From NCBI GenBank assembly GCA_030549205.1, contig JAUKTV010000001.1, forward strand, positions 3,286,001 to 3,350,000: DNA of 64,000 nt, written 5' to 3'. The notes beneath the pieces were generated by a model, which did no database searches, was not told the origin of the DNA, and saw only the letters and a list, made by a program, of their open reading frames with translations. The stretch's first letter is position 1. Each line of letters begins with the position of its first letter. The stretch comes from Apiosordaria backusii. Taxonomy: Eukaryota > Ascomycota > Sordariomycetes > Sordariales > Lasiosphaeriaceae. The translations under genes and the position numbers were made by a program. This document shows positions 1-12,400 of this stretch, one piece after another.

Positions 1-1071
1 ATCCATGAAACAATCAGCACGATACGCGTGTCTCGGGGGACCTTGATATTGTCTAGTCTGTGTGGTGGTCACGAGACAGGTAATTGCTTGCAGGAGACAT
101 ATAGGGACTTGGTCAGTCCGTGTATCTACATGGAACGGAACGAACTTGTGGTAGTGAGTCTTGTTGTATACCCTCCGTCTTCCGCATCCCCAAACCAAGC
201 CAAGTTGATGGAGGGGCTGCTATCAACACCAGGCCTGATGCGGTTAGCTTCAGGTACACAAAAAGCCAATTCTGAAACTCGGCACTTTTTCTCTGGGCCA
301 TTCTGCTTGTTGGTCAGAGCGTCCTCTTCCAAAGAGCTCTTTGCCAGTTTAAAGATGGATGCCCTTTGGGTTGGACAGGCTTAAGGCCACAGTTTCGGGC
401 CCCAGAGCTGGGTAGCTGGATATGCTGAAGATGTAGTGATGCCTTCACGATGAGTCGATCTATGTGGCGCCGGGTTCAGCACCCAATGGACAAGCACTGC
501 GTGAGTGTCCGATCCAGATTTGTTTGGTACGGGATTGTCACCTCGCAGACTGCATGCATACAGAGTGGCGTCACGGCTCTACTGTAAAGTCTTGTCTCCA
601 AGCTCGATTCGCTCGTTCACACCAGATGCCCTGTTCTGGCTGGACGAAGCAGCTTGCATTCTCGTATAGTGGTTAGACGATGGCGGTAACGAAGCGCCGA
701 GAAAGCGAGGAGAACATTGGACATCGAAAATGGGTCCAATCAAGACCCGAAGAACTCGGCGCATCGGGGCAATCCGAGTAGCCCTCAACAAAGCCACGAT
801 TTGCTCTGTTTTGCAGCTTCCAGTCTGTCCATAATGCCATCCCGTTCAACACCAGTTCAACACGGACTTCCTGGTACAGAGTAGGTATCACTCCGTAACA
901 ATATTGCCAATTTCTGGCAGCTGTCTCTCAACCGGCCGGCTGGACCTCGATGGTGGGGCCGCGCTCCAACCCCAGTCTGGTTACATAAGATCTTCGACAG
1001 GGAATGGGGGTTCAACGTCAGTTTTGGCGTGGGATTTCAACCGCACTCAACTCAAAACCGACCACCTCAGC
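1..1071. other. Gene-free stretch upstream of BET2
   Basis: No open frame here starts with ATG and has protein-like composition. The longest frames (for example 28-384 on +) begin at GTG or TTG and look random. The last part presumably holds the BET2 promoter and 5' leader. I see no clear TATA box, repeat or RNA gene. Confidence 0.5.
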
Positions 1072-2122
1072 ATGACGGATACTTTCCAACAACTCCCAGA
1101 GGTGCTTAAGCTCGCCACTTCTGCTCACGTCAAATACATCCAGAGCCTGGACACCAGAAAAGACGAATATGACTACTGGCTAACAGAGCATCTCCGGCTC
1201 AACGGCGTGTACTGGGGGTTGACAGCCTTGTACCTGCTCGGCGTGCCCGAAGGTCTGCCACGGTCCGAAACCATCGACTTTGTGCTCTCATGTCAACACG
1301 AAAGCGGTGGCTTTGGCGCCGCCCCCGGTCACGATGCACACATGCTCTCTACCGTCAGCGCCGTGCAGATCCTAGCCATGGTTGATGCCTTTGGCGAGCT
1401 GGAGTCGCGAGGAAAGGGGAAGGCTCAAGTAGGGAAATGTGCGTCGTATCCGCACCACTGGGAAAGTCTGTCCTATTCTGAAATACTAACCCATCGATTC
1501 AGATATCGCCAACCTTCAGAACCGGCAGACTGGAACGTTCGCCGGTGACGAGTGGGGTGAGGAGGACACGCGGTTTCTGTACGGCGCTTTCAACGCCCTA
1601 TCACTCCTTGGGCTCATGCACTTGATCGATGTCGACAAGGCTGTTGATTATGTTGCGGCATGTGCCAACTTTGATGGAGGCTATGGGGTCAGCCCAGGTG
1701 CCGAGTCGCATTCAGGACAAATCTTCACCTGCGTAGCAAGCTTAACAATCGCCAAGCGACAAGACCTCATCGACAAGGAGCGACTTGGGAAATGGCTGAG
1801 CGAAAGGCAGCTCGCGAACGGTGGTTTAAACGGTCGACCAGAGAAGAAGGAAGATGTCTGCTACAGCTGGTGGGTGTTGAGCAGTCTGGAAATGATTGGC
1901 AAGACACATTGGATCGATCGGGACAAGCTCATCAACTTCATCCTGCAGTGTCAAGACACCGAAAAAGGTGGCATCTCAGACCGGCCAGGTGACATGGTGG
2001 ACGTCTGGCATACACTGTTTGGCATCACGGGATTGAGTCTTCTGGGCTACCCTGGCCTAGAGCTTGTCGATGAGGTTTATTGCTTGCCTAAATCGACCAT
2101 CACGAGAATCTTTGGCCCATGA
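1072..2122 (+). CDS. BET2: Rab geranylgeranyltransferase (type II) beta subunit, two exons
   Basis: Catalytic beta subunit that, with the alpha subunit and Rab escort protein, attaches geranylgeranyl groups to the C-terminal cysteines of Rab GTPases for vesicle traffic. Exons 1072-1438 and 1503-2122 are joined over a 64-nt intron (donor GTGCGT, acceptor TTCAG), giving 328 residues, normal for the family. Prenyltransferase-type repeats are visible: SGGFGAAPG, FDGGYGVSPG, NGGLNGRP and KGGISDRPG. Likely zinc ligands are the Asp and Cys in the EDVCYSWW segment and the His in DVWHT. The reading frame is open upstream to 904 but without an ATG, so the ATG at 1072 (MTDTFQQLPE) is the natural start. 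Family assignment is strong; the ligand roles come from family knowledge. Confidence 0.95.
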
Positions 2123-3727
2123 GCAGCGATTCTTCAACTTACAATCCTCTCAACTTAATTCAAGCAGGCACCTTATTCCATCCCAGGTCCATCATTCTTT
2201 GCACCTGCGTTTCTCACCTCTTGCAATCTAATAACCTCCCAACGTCTATTTCTCATGTTGGGCAGGATACAAGGCAAGGGAAAACTAATTAAGTTCCTAT
2301 CCCTCTTGTTGCTGCTTCCTATCAAACAGACAACTCGGGACGGCACTGACATTTCAAGAAATTCTGACATCCCTACTGGAGAAACTTGGGTGTTCTGCCA
2401 ATCTCTCAACGTCTCATCCACTTGCTTCATCTTTACCTTGGCAATTCTGGCCAGCTCCCAGTATCACTCCCAAGTTTTGATGGGGCTGTTTCTCGGCTTC
2501 GCTCGCATACTTTACTTCACTTTCCCTCTCTGAAACCTGAGTCCCAATTCATCCGAAGATCCTGTTGTAGAATTTCATCTTAGCATCTCACTTTATATTT
2601 CATCTTAGTATACCAAGCAAATTGAGTTTTTCAACCTTCACGTCCCAGCAACCAGTGTTTAGCACTCTTGTATCGTCAAGGGGTAGACTTCAAGCGAGCC
2701 CACATCATCCTGGTCTCCAGAGCATGACAAATAGACCTTTCATCTGAACGAAAAATCACACCATTGCAACCACCTCCTGCATCTGCATCTAGCGAGCTGC
2801 CTTCTTCTATCCCAAATCAAAGAACGGCCACAAAGCTTTCCCTCTCAATGCGCCAACTATCGTGCGGCCCATTGCCTAATCTTCCATCCTTATCTACCCA
2901 AAAAAAGCACAGAATTTACAACAACCACTTCAAGGCGCAAATCAGGTACCCGCTTGCTCGCGCTGCTCTGGCCGTGAGACGTACAGTATTAATGCTATGC
3001 GACGGGTTCTCGCCCAGGACCACCCCACGGCTCTTTCCACCTGATAATTATTGTTTGGTTTCCTAGCTGAAGGTCCGGTGTTAGCCCTCGCAAATGGGGA
3101 AGAGCATGTATTCGATTTTGTGGAAGTTTTCCGGGGTCGGTCAGTCTTGTTCCTGTTGGAGTGTTCCAGCCAAACCTGCCGGGAGCAGACGGCGAGCAAT
3201 AGCTACCCTTCTCCGAACTAACCCCAAATCGAGCCCAGCAAGGAGAAATGACATGAGAGATGAAGGGCCAATGGGTGAATGATTTACCAAATTCTTGTCA
3301 ACAACGTCGACTCTCTTCCGCTTCGAAACGGGTTGCTTGGAGATTGTGTTGCTGGATCGAAGCAGAACGGGCGCGGCAGGGAGAAGAAAAGCAGAGAGAA
3401 GAGTTGGCGAGGAAAAGTGTGGCGTGGTTCTGTGGACGGGCAGCTCTCTGGAGCGCGAACCGGGTATTACATACCTACCTAGTCGTGCGGACGTGCGCGG
3501 AAAAGGGATACATACTGAGAAATCCACAACAGGCCGTACGAAGCCGTTGCACGGTAAGAAGTCCCCCGTCTTCCACAGCACCTACCAGTATCACCGAATG
3601 GAGATGTCGCCTGTCTTCTAGAAGGCCACAAAGCGTGGAACTTCGTGGACAGGGCCCAGACTTCCACTTTCTGTCATCCGGTTTCTAGCTCTGCAGCGAA
3701 CGCAAGCTGCTTGGGCGTACTTTTACC
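2123..3727. other. Gene-free stretch downstream of BET2
   Basis: Contains the BET2 3' region and then sequence without a convincing gene. Frames such as 2764-3066 (+) and 3141-3581 (-) lack family features and overlap other equally long frames. The part from about 3340 to 3420 is purine-rich on +. Nothing definite is seen. Confidence 0.45.
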
Positions 3728-3754
3728 ACTGCCGCCTCGCGGCGCGTCAGGAAT
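3728..3754 (+). repeat. Direct repeat A, copy 1
   Basis: A 27-bp word beginning ACTGCCGCCTC recurs at 4279-4305 in the same orientation with one difference (CG here, CA there). The two copies flank the B repeats and a coding-like segment, giving an A-B-segment-B-A arrangement. Confidence 0.8.
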
Positions 3755-3946
3755 TTGGGCTGTCGGCCATGGTGGTATGTTTATCCATTGTATAGAGCAA
3801 GGGACAGCTAAGAGAGAATGTTAAGAGAAGATGGCCGGCGCTCGCGGGGGCGCTGTCCAGCGGCGAAATCTGGACTTGGACGCCCAGGGCTCGGATGGGC
3901 ACATTGAATGTCGCACCGCTCGCGGGGGCTCGGCTGACGGCGCGGC

Positions 3947-3978
3947 TGATCGCCCAGGGACGGCTTCGGCACGCGCGG
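3947..3978 (+). repeat. Direct repeat B, copy 1
   Basis: A 32-bp word (TGATCGCCCAGGGACGG followed by CTTCGGCACGCGCGG) is repeated identically at 4235-4266. The two copies bracket 256 bp. Shorter related words (CGCCCAGGG, CTCGCGGGGGC) recur between 3838 and 3960. Confidence 0.85.
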
Positions 3979-4291
3979 AACCCTCCTCTTGACCCGGGAT
4001 GGTAACGCTGCCATTGTCGCCGTGATTGGGTGCCTTGGGGTACTTCCTCAGCAGGTCGGTGGTCGCCATCGCCACAAATGACTGGATCCGCTTCGAGTGG
4101 CGAACGGTGATGGTCTTGATTGTAACCTTGGGCAGGGTGTCGCTGGGGGTAAACGAATCAGACTTGCTGTTGGGTATGCGAATGGTCTGCGTAGTCGGGA
4201 GGCGGACAACCATCATGTCCCAGAGCTTCCTGTATGATCGCCCAGGGACGGCTTCGGCACGCGCGGCGAGGTCAAAGTACTGCCGCCTCAC
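3979..4291 (-). pseudogene. Coding-like fragment of unknown family between direct repeats
   Basis: On the minus strand an open frame of about 80 codons between the two B repeats has ordinary protein composition, including LWDMMVVRLPTTQTIRIPN and KTITVRHSKRIQSF. The frame has no ATG at its beginning and a stop just upstream of 4291. It runs into both B repeats, each of which encodes ARAEAVPGRS. I do not recognise the family. It looks like a piece of a gene that was duplicated or rearranged, but it could also be one exon of an unrecognised gene. Confidence 0.35.
4235..4266 (+). repeat. Direct repeat B, copy 2
   Basis: Identical over 32 bp to 3947-3978 and in the same orientation, so the segment 3979-4234 lies between direct repeats. 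Confidence 0.85.
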
Positions 4292-4305
4292 GGCGCGTCA
4301 GGAAT
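4279..4305 (+). repeat. Direct repeat A, copy 2
   Basis: Matches 3728-3754 at 26 of 27 positions. The single difference is G to A within a CpG, the kind of change RIP would leave, but one site proves nothing. Confidence 0.8.
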
Positions 4306-6136
4306 CTTACGCCAGAGCACTTGCGCACTCTCCAAGACGCCATGGGTGGTGAGGGGGTCGAACTCCCTCTCTTTGACGGGCTTGCTCGTGTGGCTTCGAA
4401 TCTCCTTGTCTCTATGAGGATGAGGCGTTTGGTTGCAGCATAACGATCAGCTTTTCAGTTGTCCGGATCGGTGATCAGGCGGTTGATGCCGTGAGATCTA
4501 AAGAGATCCTCGACATAGGGAGAGTGGGCTATGCAGGGCAATAGGAGAATGGAGTACAAGTGGACAAGAGGGCAAACTCTGCTATTCAAGAGAACTGTCT
4601 ACGTTTCGGGATTGTTAGCTAACAGCGAGCAGGCGAGCAGGCGCTGTGCCCTGCGCTGGCCGGAACGCTTGGGACTCCCGGTTTCCCGCAGCCCACGAAG
4701 CCCAAATGCTCCGTATTCATCTTGGATTTAAGCATGGATAACATCACGAGATGCACCAGCTACAGAACACAGCCTTGGACGCCGATTACAACTGCGCCAA
4801 CGATACGTGGGGCTCGGAGAACTTGACTTGATGGCGCGCCAGGGAGCGGATATAAAAAGCGTGTGCTCATGCTGGCACTGATTTCACTGGCAGTTGTGAG
4901 GTTTCTTTGCAAGCTGGCGAGGAGAATGTGGTCCCGACATATTTCTCATCTCAATCTCTTATAACGCGTTTCACGTCCAATAAGTCGTCTCTTCTCCGAA
5001 CAAGAATCACCGACTTATTATATGAGTACAGTATTGCCCCTACTGGCAACTGTGGGGTTGCTCCTGGAACAAACAGCAAGAACTTTTCTGGACAAGAGAT
5101 CTAAGGATCTGCTCCTGAAACGTCTCTTATCCTAATTTCACGTTCAGTAGATCTCTCATCGCCACCCTCGCGTTCAATACAATCTCTTCTCCAAAAAGAA
5201 TAAGCACCGACCGCTTTTCACCTCATGGACGCGCCGGGACAATGAGTTCGCCCCCCTTACTCAGGAAGTGATCTCATCGCCTTTCATCACAAAGAGCTTC
5301 CGAAGGCCTTCAACTCGCCTGCAATATCCTTCTGCTAGAGGGGACAGGCTTATCGTGCCGACACGCGCCGAAGATAATAGCTTTGAGAAAGGCGGGTGTG
5401 GCCTCGAATCTGTTTGGCTCTACCAAGATGGCGCTGGATGCTGTATAGTTGTACCCTCGGCGATGGGACATAGGCGATAAACTCTTCCCAGTAAGTGGCG
5501 TCTGCTGCTGCTGAAGCAGCCAACAGAGCCATAAAGTTCAATCGCGCTGTCGAGAGAGACCCTATTAGGAGGAACGGCACGGTTGAGGGCGCTCAGTTTG
5601 TCTACGGTATCTGCACAAGGGAAGAAGACAGACTTGTCGCGTCGGTGCGCTATTTTGCAAGGTTCCCCGGCTGGAGGAGGCGTTGGTGCATACGTACCTC
5701 GATGTTGTAGGCCTGATAATGCCGAAGAGAGGCGGCAGCCGATAGGCTTCTTGGTCGCCGCACTTGAATATGGCCTAGAGGGCTGTGGACTAGCTACAAG
5801 AAAAGGCAGGAAATGGTCTGCAAAATCTTACTCTCTCTGGAGCGCCTGCAACCAAGAAGCCACTTAGAGTCTCCGCGTTACGTCCGAGCCTATTAGAGCA
5901 GAAGCCTTTCAACTTTTCCGTAAGGTCTGCCTCTGTAACAGCAATGAACTCGTCGTGTTGACGCGCTCCAATGCTTAGGGAGTGCTCCAACCCCTAAAGA
6001 TGAAAGAGAGAGAAGAAAAGTCGCTGATGAAAAGGTCTAAACTCCGGTTGGGTGGAGCGCGCCCGAGAGGATACGATTCCAGCCTGAGGGCTTGGTCGCG
6101 CTGAAGGAGAGCAGCTCCTAGTCTAACAGCTTGACA

Positions 6137-6505
6137 ATGCCATCACAGGTGTGGCTTGCGAGAATATTCAGTAACCTTGATCGCAACAACTGTATCAGTA
6201 ACGACGAGAATATGAACGATGACGAGGACTGGGACGACGACCATGGCGCGATGTAGGAAGCCGACTCCTAACAAGACAACAACTTAGACTACTAGCCTTA
6301 CATTTTAGCTCAGCCTCAGATAAAGTTTGAGGATATGGGCAACAATAGAAATGATTGGAACTACGCTAATGCAGCTTTTGCTTTTCCACAGCTAATGTTA
6401 ACCTTCTTCTTTATCAATGCATTCGTCTGCCTATCGTATTCTCTTCGTCTCAGCTCCAGCAAAATATCGTTAGAGCTTGATGTTGGGCGTGTGGAAGCAC
6501 GTTGA
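6137..6505 (+). pseudogene. Decayed coding fragment with RIP-like stop codons
   Basis: An ATG at 6137 opens 39 codons ending in an acidic run (NDDEDWDDDH) and a TAG at 6254. Beyond it, short coding-like stretches are separated by TAA and TAG stops. A further open stretch from about 6310 to 6505 reads QPQIKFEDMGNNRNDW and onwards. The stops TAG, TAA and TAG could each derive from CAG or CAA by C-to-T change. No family is recognised. It may be chance. Confidence 0.25.
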
Positions 6506-8697
6506 AGCGCGTCGAGGCGCTGAGGGGATCCGCTCAGGGGTTGCTCTGTTAGGATGAGAGATCTCGAGCACAAGGAGGCGTGATGAAAGAACCCCGCCTT
6601 ACACATTACAAGATTATCCATTTGACCTACCTTTCTGTCCTCATGCATCAAAACAGCATTTGGAGAGAAGTTAATAATTTTATTATTTCGATCTTGACAA
6701 TATTCTTACCGACAGCCTACGTAAGGAGCAACTTCACTTGAGGCCCGGAGCAGAGTCAGATAAAATCGTGCTCCTATATTCGATGGCTTGCCAAGGAAGC
6801 ATCGTTGCCCTAGCAGCAAGCCACATTGTTTTTGCCCCTTAAATCTACCATCCAGCCTAAATCTCAGCGACAGATACAAAGTATTCAAGAAACTCTGTTC
6901 TTTTATATTTTCACAGGAAAGTGACACCGTCCACTGCCATTCTATCAATCTGCAATAGCTCAAGTGAACTGGGTGGCGTCGCGGTGTTGCCCGGCTAGCC
7001 GTATACGCTGTTGTTACCCCTTTTCTATCGCCCCGAACATTAGCCTACACGACCGCACACAATGTAATTAAATATGTCCTGTAAGCCCATCCTGCTCCCT
7101 CTTATTGATAAGCAGCCAAGAATCATTCAATGTTACGTACGTCATCAACTATCGCGAGCGCACGCGCAGTTTGTTTAACGCCAGTCTATAGGCATATTAT
7201 CGCCAACACCACTGCCTCTTAAGGGACTCTCCTTTCAAAGAAGCCTAGTGTAAGACACGAACATCTTTCAAAACATAGGGTTTCGAAGCCTCCTTAGCAA
7301 TAGCAGAGCTATTTTATTCTAGCCGTGTAACATTCCTAGATCGATTGGTCTATGACTAACAACCAAATGGTAGCGATGAATCCGCCATCAGAATCCCAGA
7401 GCTTGCTCCATTGCCTCGCCCCGCGATAACTCTACCGGACCTGTCCACCGACTTAAGATCTACAGCTATTCCCAATCTTTTGGTTCTTTCTTCAGGAGAG
7501 AGCCAATTTTCACCTACTTCCTCGAGCGAGCGCGAATGTGACATATTGCCTCAGGCTTGGCATTGCCTGCACAGATTTTCGTCTTAACATCTCCAGCGCC
7601 AGTTCCTTTTAACATTTTCCGTGTCATTCGCACCATCGGCTCTCTCCAGTACCTCGAAAATCCTTGACTCTGTCACGATGTCTCAGTCTCGGGATCCGAC
7701 GTCGAGCGCATTGTCGCCTTAGAGCCGCTGGTTCCTACAGGCACGATGGAACTCAGGACACTCATTTAACTGCCATTTGGCTTCTCCCTCAAGAGAGTGC
7801 AAACCATGATCTACTTTCTCGTGGGCGCGCCAACTTTGAAAGGATTTCTCAGGAGAGTGCCAACTTTGATCTATGGGCCTCTGTGCTTGCCGTGTGGGAA
7901 GTAAGCAAACGATCGAAGAGCAGTACTCGTTAATTGATAGGCTAGGCCACCAAAGGGAAGAAACCGAGCAAAGGCGTAGATATGCCAAAGACCGAGCAAA
8001 GGGTGGCTGACCAATGGATGATAACATACCCTTTTTCATCCAAAGACTATAGCTGATGCCCTGATGCGAGTCTTAGGACTGGCACTTTGGTTAATTAGAT
8101 CGATGGCCTGGTTTTAGTGGCAGAGCGTGCAGGCGTGGATCAAAGGTGTGAACTCTTCCTCGAGATACTTATTAATGTCGGTATGTCTTGCAGAAGCTCG
8201 CTCACAATATTGTGGCAGTTTGCAAGCCTAAGTTGGCTTGTAAACGGTCTTGCCGGATGTGATATCTCGCAACGTCTCTTCCCTCTTCAGCACACACTCG
8301 TCCCAGCTCCGAGTTTGCTTCCGCTTTAAATGGAAGTAGTAGTCTCAGGACCATATCACCCCCAATGAGTCCTAGAGCATGTAGTAACACCTCTGGTTTG
8401 CCCTCGCCTAGCCCTTGCAGCTGCCGTGTCAAGGAAGAGGTGCTCGCTTACCCAGCTTTCGTGCTTTCAAATTTGACAAAGTTGACATCAACCACTCCCC
8501 ACCATACTCATGTCAAGAAAGAGGCTACTTAGCCGCCGATTTGTATAGGTCAGCCACTCCACAACGAGTGAGGCGAGGACGTGCTAATCGCTGTATCCCC
8601 AGACCAAGTGATTCGCTACCTAGGCGCAAGAGCGCGTTTTGAAGCGCTCCCAGGCGGGCATCCACTTTAAAATTCTGCAGCAGCTTGCTCCTCGTGT

Positions 8698-8730
8698 CGA
8701 CGCGGATCAGCAGGTATGTGATCCGCGTCG
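8698..8730. repeat. Perfect 12-bp inverted repeat
   Basis: CGACGCGGATCA at 8698-8709 and its exact reverse complement at 8719-8730 are separated by 9 bases. It could form a hairpin or be a palindromic protein-binding site. It lies in the gene-poor tract, just upstream of the weak frame starting at 8754. Confidence 0.7.
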
Positions 8731-9394
8731 GGGTGCTCTGAGCTTCGTCATCTGTGGCTGACGAGGTTCAAGTCAATGTCCTCGAATTGGTACCTGGGGT
8801 CGATATCTTTCTTGAAGATATACATCAAGCTGAGATGAGGCCGGATAGGCCAATCTGGTCGACGATAAGGCCGAGCCGGCCATACCAAACGCTGATAATG
8901 TCGTACAGCCCGACGTACCCTTCGGAAATGCCATACAAAATGTCGCCAATGCAAATGGCGATAAGCAACAGGACGCTGCCCCTATTGTACCTAGTGCCCT
9001 CCGTCCAACAGGATGCTGCACCGGCTGTGGTGCCCCCCGTTAACAATGCAGTACTACGCTGCGATCTACAGCAAGCACGACACCTTCCGATCAAGACCTG
9101 TATAAGATGGGCGATAGCTGCGGTCAGACAGGCAACTGCCGTCACTATCTGGGTGACCGTGTCTACGGTCGGCACCGTGATGGTGCTTACAGGCATACAT
9201 ACGCAAACGCGCCTCTCCGCGAGCACGAGGCAAAGGCCGCGCAGAGACAGCTGCTGTTTGGCATTTCCTGCGGTGTTGGCTTGGAACCCGCCCTCAGCCT
9301 CTGCACCATCCCTTGCGCCTGTTAGTCTGCGCCTATCTTCCGTCTATAGTCGATCCAAGCCTCATAAGACGCAGGCACCGTGATCTTCCAGGCT

Positions 9395-9450
9395 CCAGTC
9401 AGGCCTAAGAGTCTTGTATGTTTGAATCTTTGATACTTACGCAGAAGATC
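9395..9450 (-). pseudogene. Relic coding segment, copy 1 of a diverged pair
   Basis: This 56-bp stretch matches 12876-12932. On the minus strand both copies translate to the same pattern: here KDLLRKYQRFKHTRLLG, in the other copy EDLLRKYQRFERSRLFG. Many differences are C/T or G/A. Around this copy the minus strand carries further coding-like pieces in changing frames (FHWEEFVVCANDALSG upstream and AWKITVPASYEAW downstream), as expected for a decayed gene. Family not recognised. Confidence 0.4.
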
Positions 9451-12400
9451 TTTCTTGTACGACATCCAGAACAAGCTATGAGCTATCGCCGTCGAACTTG
9501 TGATTTAGCTTGGTGAGCCACTCAAGGCATCGTTGGCGCACACGACGAACTCTTCCCAGTGGAAGACTTCTGAGATTCTGACCAGTTGTCTGAGAACGGC
9601 GCTGTTGCGGACAGATCATGCAGTTAGCGTCCCTTTTCGAGAGCCGACGAGCTAACAAGGAAGTATTTTTGACCATGGGCGTGACCGCGAGCAGCCAATA
9701 GCATTTCTAACGAGAAGATACGATAGCTGACGCTCGAGTGTGCGCGACGAGATTTTGTTGCTGCTGGGCACGCTCGATCTGCTTGGAGATAGGTTGTGGG
9801 GCTATTCTGGCTTTCTTGGCCGTAATAGCAGGAGCAGGGGCAAGATGGGCATCGGACGGACTGCGGTATAGATCTCTGCTATTGTGGGCGGCGTAAGCTA
9901 TGACGAAAATTGTGCACTCTAGATTGCTGGCGTGGTCTCCGAAAAACTGGCTGAACGGCTTCTGAACGGACATTGCCATCTTCATCATTCAGGCACGCTC
10001 GAACGCCACCCACAACTCTCAGATCAAGCGCATGTGGGAATAAATCGAACCCAACTATTTACAACAGAATCAACTTTGACGACCGATATGTCATGAGATC
10101 CCAGTACCGCCACACGCTGCTGCAACAAAAGCAGACCAAGCTGGTAGCGCCCACCGCATTCAAATCTTGGAAGACTTGTGTGAGAGACACAACATGGATC
10201 GACACAAATAAGAAGATCGATCAGCTCTACAATCAATCGGCATCAGTGTAAAAACGAAACGATTTGACAACAATATAAGTATCAAAACAATAGAGTGCTG
10301 AGAATGGCATGAGTGGCATGACATGAGGGCCTTAAAAGCACTGCTGCTATTAGTAGGAAGATGGCGAAGTTTGAAACCGCTTCCTACATAGCTATATTAA
10401 GCCGGAAGACTGGCAGTTACAGGCAGCATATCAGTCAAAATATAAGAGAGCCCCGAGAAGGTGGTGATATGAGTGAAAAGATTGGGGAGCTTGATATGAG
10501 GAAGAAGGTGTCATTATTCGAACAGGTCACAAATTGTGTTTGAGATAGCGACTTGAGAGGGAAGATTTGCAAGTCCCAGACCCAAGGAAACATCGGCGGG
10601 AAGATGGGACCTAAGAGATGCAAAAACGCTTTCGCGCACGCTCCAAACGTCTCCTGGGCGTGGTACCGGGTATGTAGTTCTTGACCTTCTGGCAACAATT
10701 CCATCACGCTCTTCCCTAAACAACTCACACTTCCTGCCGACTACCACATTTGTCATAATAACCACACACTCTCGAAACAACACGTCGTCACCATGGGTCC
10801 ATGCCGTGTTCCATTTAGAAATCCAGCGACGATCTGGGACGACGAGGCCCATTTGACCCTGCTCCAGGCGATCATCGCATGTGGCATCATGAGCCCAGCG
10901 ACTGGTATACCATCACCACCTTTGTCAGTCGCCACAGGTACAGCCTTCACGACACTTTAGGTGCCGCCACAGCTATGCGCTCTTGCGCACCCAGCCCTGC
11001 TCTGGAAGCCAATTCTCGCCCTCGACCTCTACTAAGCGGCAATCACTATGACGCCTTGCAGCAATTCTTGACTTTAGATTAAAGACGACTTACTTCAGGG
11101 TCAAGACTTCACGACATCAACAGCAGTAAGCAGGTTAGCCTGGTTTTCCTGCTTGACTGGAAGACTGTGATGGGATGCAGGAGATAAGACGGAAGTAGAA
11201 GACCCTGAGGTAAGATAGGGGTGGTGGCTGAAGACACTCTTTTGGTTTGAGGGCGTGTTGTCATCGATGGTAAATGGCGCCCTGGGAGGCGCAACCCCAG
11301 TGCCCTTATTTTGGGAGCTATGCTCGCTGCGGAGCTACAGCCATTGGCGCTCCAATAACCTCACCAGTCTTCTCTGTGTGCGGCGACGAACATGACGGCC
11401 TTCTTGATTGCCTAGAATCCGGGTAGCTTACCGCTGCGTGCGGAAGAACTCAGAGTAAAATTATAGCAAGATCTTATCGCCTGTTATTTCCTCCCGGAAA
11501 CGCTCTCCCGCATGCGCCCTCTGAAACTGTTCCGAGTCTCTGACGACATAAACTTGCAGAGTCAAGGAACCTAGAGCCATAACGCTGCGCCGAAATACAG
11601 TTGCTCGTCGTGCTCGCAGCACCGATTCAAGCCCTGGCTGCCATTTGCGAGCGCTGTGAATTCATCACCAAGCTTCGCTCACAGTTTCTTGCCTATCGTC
11701 AGAGCAAGGTGATCTCCTTAAATGGTATCCATCCACCAAGCCTGTTAGAAACCAGACAGCTTTGCAATCCAGCACTTCAAGGAGCGTTTCTCGACTTGAC
11801 TGTCAATCCTGACAACAACTCTAGGCGGCAGCACGTGCGCCTTGTCAGGAGCAACAAGGGTGGTAGCTGACTCCAGAGTTTGTAGCAAGCTTGCTGTTTG
11901 AAGTGATCTGTGCAAAGAGGGCGGGTATCATGCGCGAACTCCGTTGCGATGGCAGACGCTGAGATGGTGAACTTTGGGATAGTAGACATTGAGATGGTGG
12001 GCGTAGGTTGCTTTCGAGAATTCACATTGAGATAGTAGGTGCTGTTGCAGAGGTTGCTGGTGCCAATGAAACGGTAGACGCTGTGCAGTCCTTGCTGAGC
12101 CCATTTACGAGGTGTATTCTATTGTCATGTAAATTTATGAGTGATTCTATGCACCGGAAAGTTAGATCAGTGAAGCTTGATGCGTTGACAGAAGCTTGAA
12201 AGAGTCCTCAATAGGAATAAAGCATTGGATAATACTGCTGAGGCTGATTTTGGATTTTCTCCAAAGTACCTGAAAGAAAATTCAGGCTGGCTTGCCAAGA
12301 TAGTGGGCTTGAAATTATTTGAGATCTGTTCGCTGTCTTGGCCTACCCCTATCAAGCTGAGATGAATAGAAATGCCGGAAAAGCGCTGGCCTTTCACGCG

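Larger units (their letters stand above)
4306..9394. other. Gene-poor degenerate tract, part 1
   Basis: About 5 kb without a recognisable intact gene. Small structures are visible: a TATA-like GGATATAAAAAGCG at about 4848-4861 with no clear gene after it; a diverged duplication (4971-5014 against 5170-5212, sharing TCTCTTCTCC and CACCGAC); a triple QESAN-type repeat at about 7790-7880; and an inverted repeat at 8698-8730. The longest frame, 8754-9383 (+, 209 codons), overlaps long frames on both strands and is not convincing. The composition suggests decayed repeats and gene relics. Confidence 0.4.

Noticed and set aside
8754..9383. 209-codon plus-strand frame, and a hydrophobic minus-strand frame over 8825-9226
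   Set aside because: Both strands and several phases are open here. Start codons are not convincing, and no domain, signal peptide or splice structure supports either as an intact gene.
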